Shown here piece after piece: positions 54,143-63,563 of a stretch of DNA of 64,000 bases (positions within the stretch are counted from its first letter, which is position 1; each line of letters opens with the position of its first letter). A program made the translations under genes and the position numbers. Under the pieces are notes generated by a model that ran no database searches, had not been told where the DNA came from, and saw only the letters and a list, made by a program, of their open reading frames with translations. The stretch lies in contig NZ_JAYGHR010000069.1 in assembly GCF_034932365.1 (NCBI RefSeq), positions 1-64,000 on the forward strand, given 5' to 3'. This stretch comes from Capilliphycus robustus (lineage in GTDB: Bacteria > Cyanobacteriota > Cyanobacteriia > Cyanobacteriales > Microcoleaceae).

Positions 54143-57100
54143 ATGACATTTTCTGCGATTGTTCGGGCGACTGCTCGATCGCCGCTAACCCGTGAACTGC
54201 TGACCAAACTCAATCAACATCAATCACTGTACCTCAACGGAGTCTCACGGCTACCGAAAGGACTGGTGGCTTCGGCTTTAGCCCAAGAAGCGGGACTGAA
54301 TTTATTTGTTGTCACCGCCACTCTAGAAGAAGCAGGACGCTGGTCAGCCCAACTGGAAGCGATGGGTTGGTCTTTGGTTCATTTTTATCCGACGTCTGAG
54401 GGTTCCCCCTACGAACCTTCTTACTCAGAAGAAATGATCTGGGGTCAAATGCAGGTGTTAGCAGATTTGGTCAACCTTGGTGAAAAAACCGCAGAAAATG
54501 GGAAAATTGCGATTGTTGCCACTGAGCGATCGCTACAACCTCATCTTCCCCCAGTAGAAGCCTTTAAACCCTACTGTCTCACCCTCAAACGGGGAATGAG
54601 TCAAGACTCCAAACAACTCGATGAACAACTGGCGACTCTGGGTTATGAACGAGTTTCCCTGGTTGAAACTGAAGGTCAATGGAGTCGTCGCGGTGATATT
54701 GTTGATATTTTTCCGGTTGCGGCTGAACTCCCGGTGCGTTTAGAATGGTTTGGCGATGAACTTGAACGCATTCGAGAATTTGACCCGACAACTCAGCGAT
54801 CGCTCGATAAAATAGAGCAATTGGTTCTCACGCCTACTGATTTTACCCCTTGGGGAATTGGGACGGAAAATTGGAAAATCGACCAAAGCGCCTGTTTACT
54901 TGATTATTTACCCGAACTAACGTTAGTTGCGGTTGATGAACCGGATCAATGTGCGGCGCATGGCGATCGCTGGTATGATCACATCGAACAGAGTTTGTTA
55001 GAACAAAACTCCTCAAATAAACATCCCAAACTTCATCGTTTGTTTAAGGACTCTTTTGCTGAGATTTCTACTCGCTTTGATCGGCTTTATCTATCGGAAC
55101 TCACGGAAGTTATCCCTTCTCAATTGGTTGCAGGTTCGCCCAGTCTCAACCTCTCCAGTCGTCCTGTTCCGATCATGCCTCATCAATTTGCCAAACTCGC
55201 CGATCTGATTCGTCAAGAGCGTAATCGTCATTTTTCCATATTCTTGGTTTCTGCACAACCGAGTCGTTCTGTCGCCCTGTTGTCTGAACACGACTGTCCA
55301 TCAAAATTTGTTCCCAACCCTCGCGACTATCCCGCTATTGATGGTTTAATTAAAGATACTCCCGTTGCGCTGAAATATACCGGACTGGCTGAACTTGAAG
55401 GGTTTATTTTACCGACCTTTCGGTTAGTTGTGGTGACGGATAGAGAGTTTTATGGTCAACATTCTCTCGCTACTCCCAGTTATATTCGCAAACGGCGTCG
55501 GGCTGCTTCTAAACAAGTTGATCCGAATAAACTCCGTCCGGGAGATTATGTGGTTCATCGTCAGCATGGAATTGGGCAGTTTATTAAGTTAGAAAGTCTG
55601 ACGATTAATAATGAAACCCGCGATTATTTAGTGGTTCAATATGGTGATGGGTTATTGCGGGTGGCGGCGGATCAATTGGGAACCTTATCTCGGTTTAGAA
55701 GTACAGGCGGGAAAGTTCCTATACTGAATAAACTCTCCGGGAAAGCTTGGGAGAAAACCAAAAATAAAGTCAAAAAAGCGATTCAAAAATTAGCCGTTGA
55801 TTTGCTGAAACTCTACGCCCAACGCGCCCAACAAACGGGGTATAATTATCCTCAAGATACGCCTTGGCAACAAGAACTTGAAGACTCTTTCCCCTATCAA
55901 CCGACTCCCGATCAACTGAAATCAACTCAAGACGTTAAACGGGATATGGAAGCCGAACGTCCGATGGATCGTCTCGTTTGTGGAGATGTGGGCTTTGGGA
56001 AAACTGAAGTGGCAATCAGGGCGATTTTTAAGGCGGTAACTGCTGGAAAACAGGTGGCATTTCTTGCGCCAACCACGATTTTAACGCAACAACATTATCA
56101 TACTCTCAAAGAACGATTTGCGCCCTATCCGATAGAAATTGCCTTGTTAAATCGCTTTCGCACAACGGCTGAACGCCGAGATATTCAACAACGGTTAACA
56201 ACTGGGGAAATTGATATTATTGTGGGGACACATTCGATTCTCAGCAAAACAATTCAATTCAAAGATTTGGGCTTATTAGTCGTCGATGAAGAACAACGGT
56301 TCGGGGTGAATCAAAAGGAAAAAATTAAAACTCTCAAAACTCATATTGATGTTCTAACATTAACCGCGACTCCTATTCCTCGGACTTTATATATGGCGTT
56401 GTCGGGAATAAGAGAAATGAGTTTAATTACCACACCGCCTCCCTCTCGTCGCCCGATTAAAACTCATTTATCTCCCTATAATGAGGAAACGGTTCGCACG
56501 GCGATTCGTCAAGAATTAGATAGAGGCGGACAGGTGTTTTATGTAGTTCCGCGTATTGAAGGCATTGAGGAAAAATCAGCTAAAATTCGCGAAATGGTGC
56601 CAAGCGCGAGGATAGCTGTTGCTCATGGTCAAATGGATGCGGAAGAATTAGAATCAATTATGCTGACCTTTAATGCGGGGGAAGCTGAGATTTTAGTCTG
56701 TACAACGATTATTGAATCGGGCTTAGATATTCCTCGGGTGAATACGATTTTAATCGAAGATGCTCATCGGTTTGGGTTAGCCCAATTGTATCAGTTAAGG
56801 GGGCGGGTTGGACGTTCGGGAGTTCAAGCCCATGCTTGGTTATTTTATCCCGTTGCTGCCGATGGACGGGCTATCTTATCCGATGATGCCCGTAAACGGT
56901 TAAAAGCCATTCAAGAGTTTACCCAGTTAGGTTCGGGCTATCAACTCGCCATGAGAGACTTAGAAATTCGCGGCGCAGGTGATATACTGGGAGCCGAACA
57001 ATCGGGTCAAATGGATGTAATTGGATTTGATCTTTATACGGAGATGTTAGAAGAATCGATTCGGGAAATTAAAGGTCAAGAAATCCCGCAAGTGGATGAT

Positions 57101-57580
57101 ACGCAAATTGATCTGACTTTAACGGCGTTTATTCCTTCTGATTATATTCCCGATATTGATCAAAAAATGAGCGCTTATCGAGAAGTTGCCTCTTGTAATA
57201 GTCGCGATGAACTGGTAAGATTGGAGGAGGATTGGTGCGATCGCTACGGCCCAATACCGACACCCGCCCAACAGTTAATTCGGGTGATGGAACTCAAACA
57301 AATTGCCAAAAAACTCGGTTTTTCTCATATCAAACCGGACAAGGAAACCAAACAACATATTATCCTCGAAACGCCAATGGAAGAACCCGCCTGGAATTTG
57401 TTAAAGGAGAAGCTTCCGACTCATTTACATTCTCGGTTTGTTTATAGCAAAGGCAAAGTCACGGTTCGCGGTTTAGGGGTGATGAATGCCAGTAAACAAC
57501 TGGAATCTTTAATTGAATGGCTAGATAAAATGCAGGATGTTCTCAGCGAGAAGAAGGAAGAAGTCATTCAACTGGGTTAA
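54143..57580 (+). CDS. mfd: Transcription-repair coupling factor
   Basis: 1145 residues, full length. Domains in order: UvrB-like N-terminal region (~1-340), CarD-like RNA-polymerase-interaction domain (~455-520, LRPGDYVVHRQHGIGQFIKL), helicase motor with Walker A CGDVGFGKTEVA (~613-624), DEEQ box VVDEEQRFG, motif III LTATPIPRTL, motifs V-VI (STTIIESGLDIPR-type and QLRGRVGRS), and a C-terminal TRCF domain (~980-1110). Mfd removes stalled RNA polymerase at lesions and recruits UvrA. Starts 72 bp after the divergent broken CorC-type gene. Confidence 0.96.
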   Translation: MTFSAIVRATARSPLTRELLTKLNQHQSLYLNGVSRLPKGLVASALAQEAGLNLFVVTATLEEAGRWSAQLEAMGWSLVHFYPTSEGSPYEPSYSEEMIWGQMQVLADLVNLGEKTAENGKIAIVATERSLQPHLPPVEAFKPYCLTLKRGMSQDSKQLDEQLATLGYERVSLVETEGQWSRRGDIVDIFPVAAELPVRLEWFGDELERIREFDPTTQRSLDKIEQLVLTPTDFTPWGIGTENWKIDQSACLLDYLPELTLVAVDEPDQCAAHGDRWYDHIEQSLLEQNSSNKHPKLHRLFKDSFAEISTRFDRLYLSELTEVIPSQLVAGSPSLNLSSRPVPIMPHQFAKLADLIRQERNRHFSIFLVSAQPSRSVALLSEHDCPSKFVPNPRDYPAIDGLIKDTPVALKYTGLAELEGFILPTFRLVVVTDREFYGQHSLATPSYIRKRRRAASKQVDPNKLRPGDYVVHRQHGIGQFIKLESLTINNETRDYLVVQYGDGLLRVAADQLGTLSRFRSTGGKVPILNKLSGKAWEKTKNKVKKAIQKLAVDLLKLYAQRAQQTGYNYPQDTPWQQELEDSFPYQPTPDQLKSTQDVKRDMEAERPMDRLVCGDVGFGKTEVAIRAIFKAVTAGKQVAFLAPTTILTQQHYHTLKERFAPYPIEIALLNRFRTTAERRDIQQRLTTGEIDIIVGTHSILSKTIQFKDLGLLVVDEEQRFGVNQKEKIKTLKTHIDVLTLTATPIPRTLYMALSGIREMSLITTPPPSRRPIKTHLSPYNEETVRTAIRQELDRGGQVFYVVPRIEGIEEKSAKIREMVPSARIAVAHGQMDAEELESIMLTFNAGEAEILVCTTIIESGLDIPRVNTILIEDAHRFGLAQLYQLRGRVGRSGVQAHAWLFYPVAADGRAILSDDARKRLKAIQEFTQLGSGYQLAMRDLEIRGAGDILGAEQSGQMDVIGFDLYTEMLEESIREIKGQEIPQVDDTQIDLTLTAFIPSDYIPDIDQKMSAYREVASCNSRDELVRLEEDWCDRYGPIPTPAQQLIRVMELKQIAKKLGFSHIKPDKETKQHIILETPMEEPAWNLLKEKLPTHLHSRFVYSKGKVTVRGLGVMNASKQLESLIEWLDKMQDVLSEKKEEVIQLG

Positions 57581-57586
57581 TCTCCT

Positions 57587-57851
57587 GACATCCTCGGGTT
57601 GGGGCTAGACAAAATCAGAAGGCTGTTTTATCATGTTGACAGTTAGATTTTTGGCAAACCGAAGCGGAGGCGAAAACCCCAGGGGGTTCACGAAAATCGC
57701 CAGAACCTCGACAAATGAATAGTTTCACAGTTTCGGTTGTTGGTAAAAGATGCCGGAGTCGAGATTTTTCGAGGGCTGAAATGAACCTAAAAATTAGGTT
57801 CACGAAAATCGGTTCTAGAAGTCTCTCCCAGACTCACCTTCAGTCGGCGGA
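57587..57851 (+). promoter_or_regulatory. Probable CRISPR leader
   Basis: 265 bp between mfd and the first repeat with no gene. It holds a 15-bp direct repeat GGTTCACGAAAATCG (57685-57699 and 57797-57811) and a hairpin AACCTA/TAGGTT (57784-57800). It begins with TGACATCCTC (57590), resembling an IS605 right-end word. The orientation of the repeats (3' end ACTGAAAC) places the leader here. Confidence 0.55.
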
Positions 57852-58642
57852 CTTTCCAACATTAAATTCCCCGCAAGGGGACTGAAACAGATCTGGATTT
57901 TTACAGACGTCACAAACGCTTCATACTTTCCAACATTAAATTCCCCGCAAGGGGACTGAAACATTGAGCTACAAAAATCATCAAGTTCAGTAAGTTGTTC
58001 TTTCCAACATTAAATTCCCCGCAAGGGGACTGAAACACACTCCGCGAGTTCTAATAAAAAATTAGAAACAGCTTCGATCTTTCCAACATTAAATTCCCCG
58101 CAAGGGGACTGAAACATCGCTTCGTCATACTCAACTAAAGCTTCATTGTAAGTTTTGACTTTCCAACATTAAATTCCCCGCAAGGGGACTGAAACTAATT
58201 AAAATAACGTCCGGGTAGCGGCCCTACCCAATTGCTTTCCAACATTAAATTCCCCGCAAGGGGACTGAAACGATTAGCTTCTGTGCGATCGCAACTTTCT
58301 AATGGTCTTTCCAACATTAAATTCCCCGCAAGGGGACTGAAACATGGCGGCTCTTAAATCCGCATTGGTGATGATGCTTTCCAACATTAAATTCCCCGCA
58401 AGGGGACTGAAACAGACACATAGGGGGTCATGGGTATTACTTCACGTAATGTGAGGTTGGCTTTCCAACATTAAATTCCCCGCAAGGGGACTGAAACTTC
58501 ATTCGGAAACATTGACTTAAACCATTCTTCATCTTTCCAACATTAAATTCCCCGCAAGGGGACTGAAACGCCGCAGCATAAGCCCAAACTTTAGGATCAT
58601 TAATTCTTTCCAACATTAAATTCCCCGCAAGGGGACTGAAAC
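57852..58642 (+). CRISPR. CRISPR array, 11 repeats of 37 bp, 10 spacers
   Basis: Repeats start at 57852, 57926, 58000, 58079, 58159, 58235, 58307, 58377, 58461, 58533 and 58606. All read CTTTCCAACATTAAATT, then a CCCC-GCAA-GGGG stem-loop, then ACTGAAAC, and appear identical. Spacers are 37, 37, 42, 43, 39, 35, 33, 47, 35 and 36 bp. The end ACTGAAAC is the usual 8-nt 5' tag left by Cas6. Variable spacer length fits type I-D or type III arrays of cyanobacteria. No cas1, cas2 or effector gene occurs in this window; only the broken cas6 13 kb away. A small minus-strand frame within the array is a shadow. Confidence 0.97.
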
Positions 58643-58764
58643 TTCGGAACAATCGCTTTCAAATATTGCTATAAACCCGGTTTTGCAAATAAACTGGGTT
58701 TTTCTATTTACCCGAAAAACTGCTATAATATCTTTCAGAATAGACCTAAATCAATACAGTTGTA

Positions 58765-60024
58765 GTGCTTAAGTTCATTGACCTATTTTCTGGAATAGGC
58801 GGTTTAAGATTAGGGTTTGAAAGAGGAATTGAGTCTATTGGTTTGAGGGGAGAATGTGTGTTAGCCAGTGAAATTGACGGCGAAGCCAATCAAGTGTATT
58901 CTCGCAATTTTCAGCACATTCCCGCCGGAGATATTAGCCAAATTCAATCTTTACCTGAACATGATGTTTTACTCGCTGGTTTTCCTTGTCAGTCTTTTTC
59001 CTATGCGGGAAAAAAACAAGGCTTTGGGGAGATTCGCGGAACACTTTTTTTTGAAATCATGCGGCTGATTGACACCCATAAACCGAAAGTGTTAATCTTG
59101 GAAAATGTCCGGGGTTTAACCACCCATGACTGTGGTAAAACCTTCGCAACCATTGAACATGAAATCCAATTAAGAGGCTACAGTTTTTATAAATTTGTTT
59201 TAAATAGTGTTAACTTTGGCTTACCTCAAAATAGGGTTCGCGTTTACATGATCGGGGTGTTAAACGCATCTCCTCAATTTAACCTAATTTCCGACTTAGG
59301 GCCGAAAGATTCTCATGCTTATAATGCGGTGCAGCTTAACCTTTTTAGTCTAAATCATGTTCCGCCAAAAGTCAAAGATATTCTCGAAGAAAATCCTGAT
59401 TCATCTTTTGATTGTTCGCCGAAGTTTATCCAAGCTTTAAATCAAGTATTAAATGGAGATTTTAACCAGTTACATGGAGTCAGGTTAATTGACTATCGGG
59501 GTGGAAATTCGATTCATTCTTGGGAGTTGGGGTTGCGGGGGAAATGTAGCGAAGATGAAATTAAATTAATGAATTTACTAATAACTGAAAGACGGAAGAA
59601 CAAATTTGGCAAACATCAAGATGGAAAACAACTAACCCGTGAACAAATTGCCAGTTTCTTTCCCCATCCTCAGTTAGATGATATCTTAGACGCTTTGGTG
59701 AAAAAACATTATTTAAAACTCACAGACGGACGCTATAAACCTGTCTCCGGTAATTTTTCCTTTGAAGTCTATAAATTTCTCGACCCTGAAAAAATTTCAG
59801 TGACGTTAGTTGCGAGTGACGCTAATCGAATTGGAGTTTATCACAATAATAGAGTGCGGAGAATTACCCCGAGAGAAGCCGCCCGTTTACAGGGATTTCC
59901 AGATAGCTTTCAATTGCATCCTAACCCGTCTAAAGCTTTTTATCAAATCGGTAACTCGGTGAGTATTAATGTTGTGAAAGCTGTAGTTGAAGAAGTAATT
60001 GCAAAAGTTGACTTGAACAGTTAA
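58765..60024 (+). CDS. DNA (cytosine-5) methyltransferase
   Basis: 419 residues from GTG 58765 (no closer ATG in frame). Motif I LFSGIGGLRLGF (~7-18), motif IV AGFPCQSFS (Cys75), motif VI ENVRG (~113-117), motif VIII QNRVRVYMIGV, and motifs IX-X REAARLQGFPDSF and QIGNSVSINV at the C-terminus. The target-recognition region (~200-340) contains a winged-helix-like insert (LTREQIASFFPHPQLDDILD). It is the modification half of a type II system, 11 bp before the putative nuclease. Confidence 0.93.
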   Translation: MLKFIDLFSGIGGLRLGFERGIESIGLRGECVLASEIDGEANQVYSRNFQHIPAGDISQIQSLPEHDVLLAGFPCQSFSYAGKKQGFGEIRGTLFFEIMRLIDTHKPKVLILENVRGLTTHDCGKTFATIEHEIQLRGYSFYKFVLNSVNFGLPQNRVRVYMIGVLNASPQFNLISDLGPKDSHAYNAVQLNLFSLNHVPPKVKDILEENPDSSFDCSPKFIQALNQVLNGDFNQLHGVRLIDYRGGNSIHSWELGLRGKCSEDEIKLMNLLITERRKNKFGKHQDGKQLTREQIASFFPHPQLDDILDALVKKHYLKLTDGRYKPVSGNFSFEVYKFLDPEKISVTLVASDANRIGVYHNNRVRRITPREAARLQGFPDSFQLHPNPSKAFYQIGNSVSINVVKAVVEEVIAKVDLNS

Positions 60025-60035
60025 AATTAACAAAT

Positions 60036-61061
60036 ATGAGTAAATATCAACGTTCAATAAAAGAATTGCAAAATCAAGCATCCATTTGGTGGTCTAAAGA
60101 ACTGCTTCAACAGGTTGCATTGAATTCGCCTAGCACATTACTAGCAGAAACTTTTAGGCAATTTTATGATACTTGTATTCGAGCAAAAACTGTTAATCAA
60201 TTAATTGATGAATTTGATAATAATGATCTTCCATTACATCATAATCTTAAACACCTTCAGGTAATTACTGATGTAGGAGGTGAAGTATTCAAAAGAATTT
60301 CCAGTGATTCTCGCCAACTTTTTCCTAATGGAAAACTTAATGTATGCTATCAAAATGTATCTATAGAAATTACCGTCTGTCAATCAGAGCAATTATTTCG
60401 GATTTCCAATTCTCTACTTGATTTAGATGCAAAAGGGTTAGCTAAAGAGTCTCCTCGAAATCCAGAATTAATTAAAGCCACAACTCAACTATTATGTTTA
60501 GGTAAATTTGCTACTAATCATCAAGCATCTGAAATTTTCCGAAAGTGTGGTTTTGCTGATTATATTGGAAATCAAGCAATTCTAGATGAATATCTTAAAA
60601 CTAGATATATTGCTGTCAGTAGAATTACAACTGGATCTGAAACCAATGCAACAGGACAAATTTTACAAAAATTAGTGAAAGATAAGCTGATGACTAGACT
60701 TAAGACTTATATGAATAAAATAACTATCTCTACAAATGCTATCCTAACAGTTAGTGGTCATTCATATACATCAGATATTTTAGTGACGAATCGTTTTACT
60801 AATCAAAGTATTGGAATAGAAGTGAGTTTTCAAGTGACAACTAATAGTGTAATAGAAAGAAAAGCTAATGAAGCTAACAATAGATTTTTAAATTTTACTC
60901 AAGCTAGCCATTACACGGCTTATGTGCTAGATGGAGCAGGTAATTTTGAACGGCTATCTGCTTGCAAAAAAATTTGTGACTCTAGTCACTGTACTGTAGC
61001 ATATAGTGAACCTGAACTTGATTTGTTAGCAGAATTTATTATAGAAAGCTTAAATTTGTAA
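60036..61061 (+). CDS. Putative type II restriction endonuclease
   Basis: 341 residues, no family I can name with confidence. A possible PD-(D/E)xK-like core is SYTSDILVTNRFTNQSIGIE followed by VSFQVTTNSVIERKANEA (Asp247, Glu262, then Gln266/Lys276 rather than the usual Lys two residues after Glu). The 11-bp gap to the methyltransferase and the lower G+C than housekeeping neighbours support a restriction-modification pair. Recognition site unknown. Not a helicase or nickase by motif. Confidence 0.6.
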   Translation: MSKYQRSIKELQNQASIWWSKELLQQVALNSPSTLLAETFRQFYDTCIRAKTVNQLIDEFDNNDLPLHHNLKHLQVITDVGGEVFKRISSDSRQLFPNGKLNVCYQNVSIEITVCQSEQLFRISNSLLDLDAKGLAKESPRNPELIKATTQLLCLGKFATNHQASEIFRKCGFADYIGNQAILDEYLKTRYIAVSRITTGSETNATGQILQKLVKDKLMTRLKTYMNKITISTNAILTVSGHSYTSDILVTNRFTNQSIGIEVSFQVTTNSVIERKANEANNRFLNFTQASHYTAYVLDGAGNFERLSACKKICDSSHCTVAYSEPELDLLAEFIIESLNL

Positions 61062-61190
61062 AAACATTACCTCACCTCAAAAATTTTTCATTAAGATATT
61101 CCATAACCCCTAAAAAATAACCTGAATCATAGAACGATAACTATTGCTATAGATTAAAATCTCTATTGCCGAGTTGAACCCCCTTATGCC

Positions 61191-62102
61191 ATGATAGAGA
61201 ATAAGTCAGAATTTGGTGGAAAGATGGCTCACGATATCCTATCTGTTGACCGACTCAAACAGTTAACTAACCTATCGATAGAAACTTTAGAATCTCTGCT
61301 AAAAAGTCCAGATATTTCTTCTCAACAAAAAGCAGAAATAGCCTTCAAAATATTAGAAATGGTGGGAGTTTCACCTGAAAACTTCAAACCTTCTAGTATT
61401 TCTCCCTCAACTAACGGCTTTTCTAAACCCACTCAACCCTCACCCAAAACCGAACCCGTTCCCGCGCCAGACTATCAATCTGTTATCCAAAAAGACTCTT
61501 TATTTTTACCCGCAGATCATGTTTTTATTGAAAACTTTTTGTCTCCAGAAGAGAACCAAAAAATATTAGAAATAGCTTTGAGTAAAAGCGATCAGTTCGT
61601 CGGTTCAACAACGACAACCCAAGCCGTGAACTACCGTCAGTCTTCTATCTTATACGCGACTTTATTTCCTGATTTTTATAACTTGATGAGAAACAAACTC
61701 TTACAAACTTGCCCGGAAATTTGCCCGAAACTCAATCATAAACCCTTTAACGTTTCTCAAGTGGAAATGCAACTCACCGCCCATAACGACGGTTGCTTCT
61801 ATAAAATTCATAATGACTCAGGCAGTGAAAAAACCTATACTCGTGTGATTACCTATGTCTATTATTTTCACCAAGAACCGAAGCAATTCTCAGGGGGAGA
61901 ATTAAGACTCTATGAAACTGAACTAAAAGCAGGTTCAGCTATTAGCCATAACAACTACAAAACCATAGAACCTCGCAATAATAGCATCGTCTTTTTTGAC
62001 AGTCGTTGCAAACATGAAGTAATGCCTGTTTGCTGTCCCTCCCGCAAGTTTGAAGATGGGCGCTTCACCCTCAACGGTTGGTTACGACGAGAAGACAATT
62101 AA
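61191..62102 (+). CDS. 2-oxoglutarate/Fe(II)-dependent dioxygenase (prolyl 4-hydroxylase-like)
   Basis: 303 residues. A ~90-residue N-terminal helical region and Pro/Ser linker precede the dioxygenase core (~105-300): iron ligands His207 and Asp209 (KIHNDSG) and His275 (CKHEVMPV), 2OG-binding Arg291 (DGRFTLNGW), and FSGGELRLYE between. It hydroxylates a protein or small molecule; substrate unknown. ATG 61191 or, with GGTGGAAAG just upstream, ATG 61224. It stands alone after the restriction pair. Confidence 0.82.
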   Translation: MIENKSEFGGKMAHDILSVDRLKQLTNLSIETLESLLKSPDISSQQKAEIAFKILEMVGVSPENFKPSSISPSTNGFSKPTQPSPKTEPVPAPDYQSVIQKDSLFLPADHVFIENFLSPEENQKILEIALSKSDQFVGSTTTTQAVNYRQSSILYATLFPDFYNLMRNKLLQTCPEICPKLNHKPFNVSQVEMQLTAHNDGCFYKIHNDSGSEKTYTRVITYVYYFHQEPKQFSGGELRLYETELKAGSAISHNNYKTIEPRNNSIVFFDSRCKHEVMPVCCPSRKFEDGRFTLNGWLRREDN

Positions 62103-62112
62103 GTGACATCCT

Positions 62113-62146
62113 CCCCTCCTAACTGCTAAGAGCAGTATAGAAGGGG
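62113..62146 (-). ncRNA. Right-end hairpin / guide-RNA scaffold of element 3 (predicted)
   Basis: CCCCTCCTAACTGCT and AGCAGTATAGAAGGGG pair with small internal bulges. It overlaps the end of tnpB, where the omega-RNA scaffold of TnpB elements is encoded. Transcription is inferred. Confidence 0.45.
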
Positions 62147-63390
62147 CTTCCCAACTTCACAATTGAGAGTTGCTGATTCACAGGACGAGTATCTTCGTAT
62201 CCTCCACAGCCAGCAAACGCCAGTCCAAGCGTCCGTTGTACCCGACTCAAAATGTTAATCCCAGAGTTCCAGTCACGGTCGATAACCAAGCCACAATGAG
62301 GGCAATCATGAATTCTATCCTTGAGGGTTTTTTCAACCCTTTCACGGCAACCAGAACAATCAATACTCGTGCCTCTAGGGTCATCTCCAACTACCCACTT
62401 ACCGCGTTTTACCGCTACTGCTTGCAGGATATTCAAGAAGCTTCCCCATGCTGCATCCAATATCGACTTGGCAAGTCGGGTTCTCGCCAATCCTTTAATA
62501 TTCAGGTTCTCAAACGCTATCAAGTCGTACTGGTCACACAACCAATGTGCAACTTGATAATGAAACTCTTTTCTCTGTCTGGCAACGTGCAGATGAAGAC
62601 GAGCAACCTTATTCGATTGCCGACGGTAGTTCTTAGAACCATTTTCCATCCGCGCCAGTTGTCGTTGTTGACGTGCTAATAACTGTTGAGACTTCCGATA
62701 AAACTGAGGGATTACAACAGCTTGTCCATCCGATGTCGCTAAAAACTTCTCTAAACCTACATCTATGCCAACTACACTCTTAACTTCATCTACAGGTAAA
62801 GGTTCAGGAACCGTTTCATCTTTCAATGAGAAACTCACATACCAACCGTCAGCCTTCTTGACTAAAGTGGCTTGCTTAATCGCAAACCCATCAGGAATTG
62901 GGCGATGCAGGATAACTTCAATTTCGCCAATCTTGGACAGTTTGAGAATGTTTCCTGTTAGATGCGCTCCTGCTTTGGCGTTGTTCACTCTAGGGAATGT
63001 GAATGAGCAGATGTCATCCCGTTTCTTGAACCGAGGGCGACCACCCCGCTTACCCGTTTTATCAGGGATCAACCAACGCTTCCAGGCTTTGTCCAGTCGC
63101 ATCAAGTTCTGCTGCTGGCAGTCGGCATAGATGTTCTTGTACTCAGGGAACAGTTCTTTCGTTTGGCGTAACTGTGATGCTTGCGAGTAATAGTCAACTG
63201 TTTCAGGGATATCACCTATCGACTCAGACACAATACTGCATCGGTCAATCTGACATCGAGTACGGCGCAGCCAATCGAGTCGTTGACCGAGTGCGTAATT
63301 GTAATGTCTACGCAGCAACTCTCCCCAGGCTTCCATCGTTGATGCCTGTCCAGGAGTTGGATTGCACTTGTACTGGTAGGTGATTAACAT
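62119..63390 (-). CDS. tnpB: TnpB RNA-guided nuclease (element 3)
   Basis: 423 residues, longer N-terminal REC region than the other two copies. RuvC residues: Asp in GIDVGLEKFLA, Glu in FENLNIKGLA, Asp in DRDWNSGIN; zinc ribbon CSGC ... CPHC. ATG 63390. It is not close to elements 1 and 2 in sequence, so the three tnpB copies are separate arrivals. Confidence 0.92.
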   Translation of the reverse strand: MLITYQYKCNPTPGQASTMEAWGELLRRHYNYALGQRLDWLRRTRCQIDRCSIVSESIGDIPETVDYYSQASQLRQTKELFPEYKNIYADCQQQNLMRLDKAWKRWLIPDKTGKRGGRPRFKKRDDICSFTFPRVNNAKAGAHLTGNILKLSKIGEIEVILHRPIPDGFAIKQATLVKKADGWYVSFSLKDETVPEPLPVDEVKSVVGIDVGLEKFLATSDGQAVVIPQFYRKSQQLLARQQRQLARMENGSKNYRRQSNKVARLHLHVARQRKEFHYQVAHWLCDQYDLIAFENLNIKGLARTRLAKSILDAAWGSFLNILQAVAVKRGKWVVGDDPRGTSIDCSGCRERVEKTLKDRIHDCPHCGLVIDRDWNSGINILSRVQRTLGLAFAGCGGYEDTRPVNQQLSIVKLGSPFYTALSS

Positions 63391-63419
63391 ACTGGTATTA
63401 TACCGTACTTGTCAGTATG
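63388..63419. promoter_or_regulatory. Nested inverted repeats between tnpB and the RHH gene
   Basis: CATACTG (63388-63394) and CAGTATG (63413-63419) are perfect arms that include both start codons, and GGTATTATACC (63394-63404) is a second palindrome inside. The short divergent promoter region (26 bp between starts) would be a natural binding site for the RHH protein. Confidence 0.55.
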
Positions 63420-63563
63420 AAACACTTAACCATCAACGTCCCCGAACAGGAGCTAGCAATTCTCAAAACTTATTGTGAGCAAGAAGGAAGAAATCAGACA
63501 GACGTACTCAGAGAATACATTCGCAGTCTCAAAAGGAAGATAAAACGTGATAACAAAGGTTAA
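63417..63563 (+). CDS. Small ribbon-helix-helix (CopG-like) protein of the tnpB element
   Basis: 48 residues, ATG 63417 to TAA 63563: MKHLTINVPEQELAILKTYC, EQEGRNQTDVLREYIRSL, then a basic tail. The N-terminal beta strand (HLTINVP) and two helices with the NQTDVLREYI pattern are those of CopG/MetJ-type RHH DNA-binding proteins. It is divergent from tnpB and followed by a GC-rich hairpin (63566-63590). It probably represses its own and tnpB transcription. Confidence 0.7.
   Translation: MKHLTINVPEQELAILKTYCEQEGRNQTDVLREYIRSLKRKIKRDNKG

Noticed and set aside
58437..58652. 71-residue ORF inside the CRISPR array
   Set aside because: Made of repeat sequence read in one frame; an array artefact.
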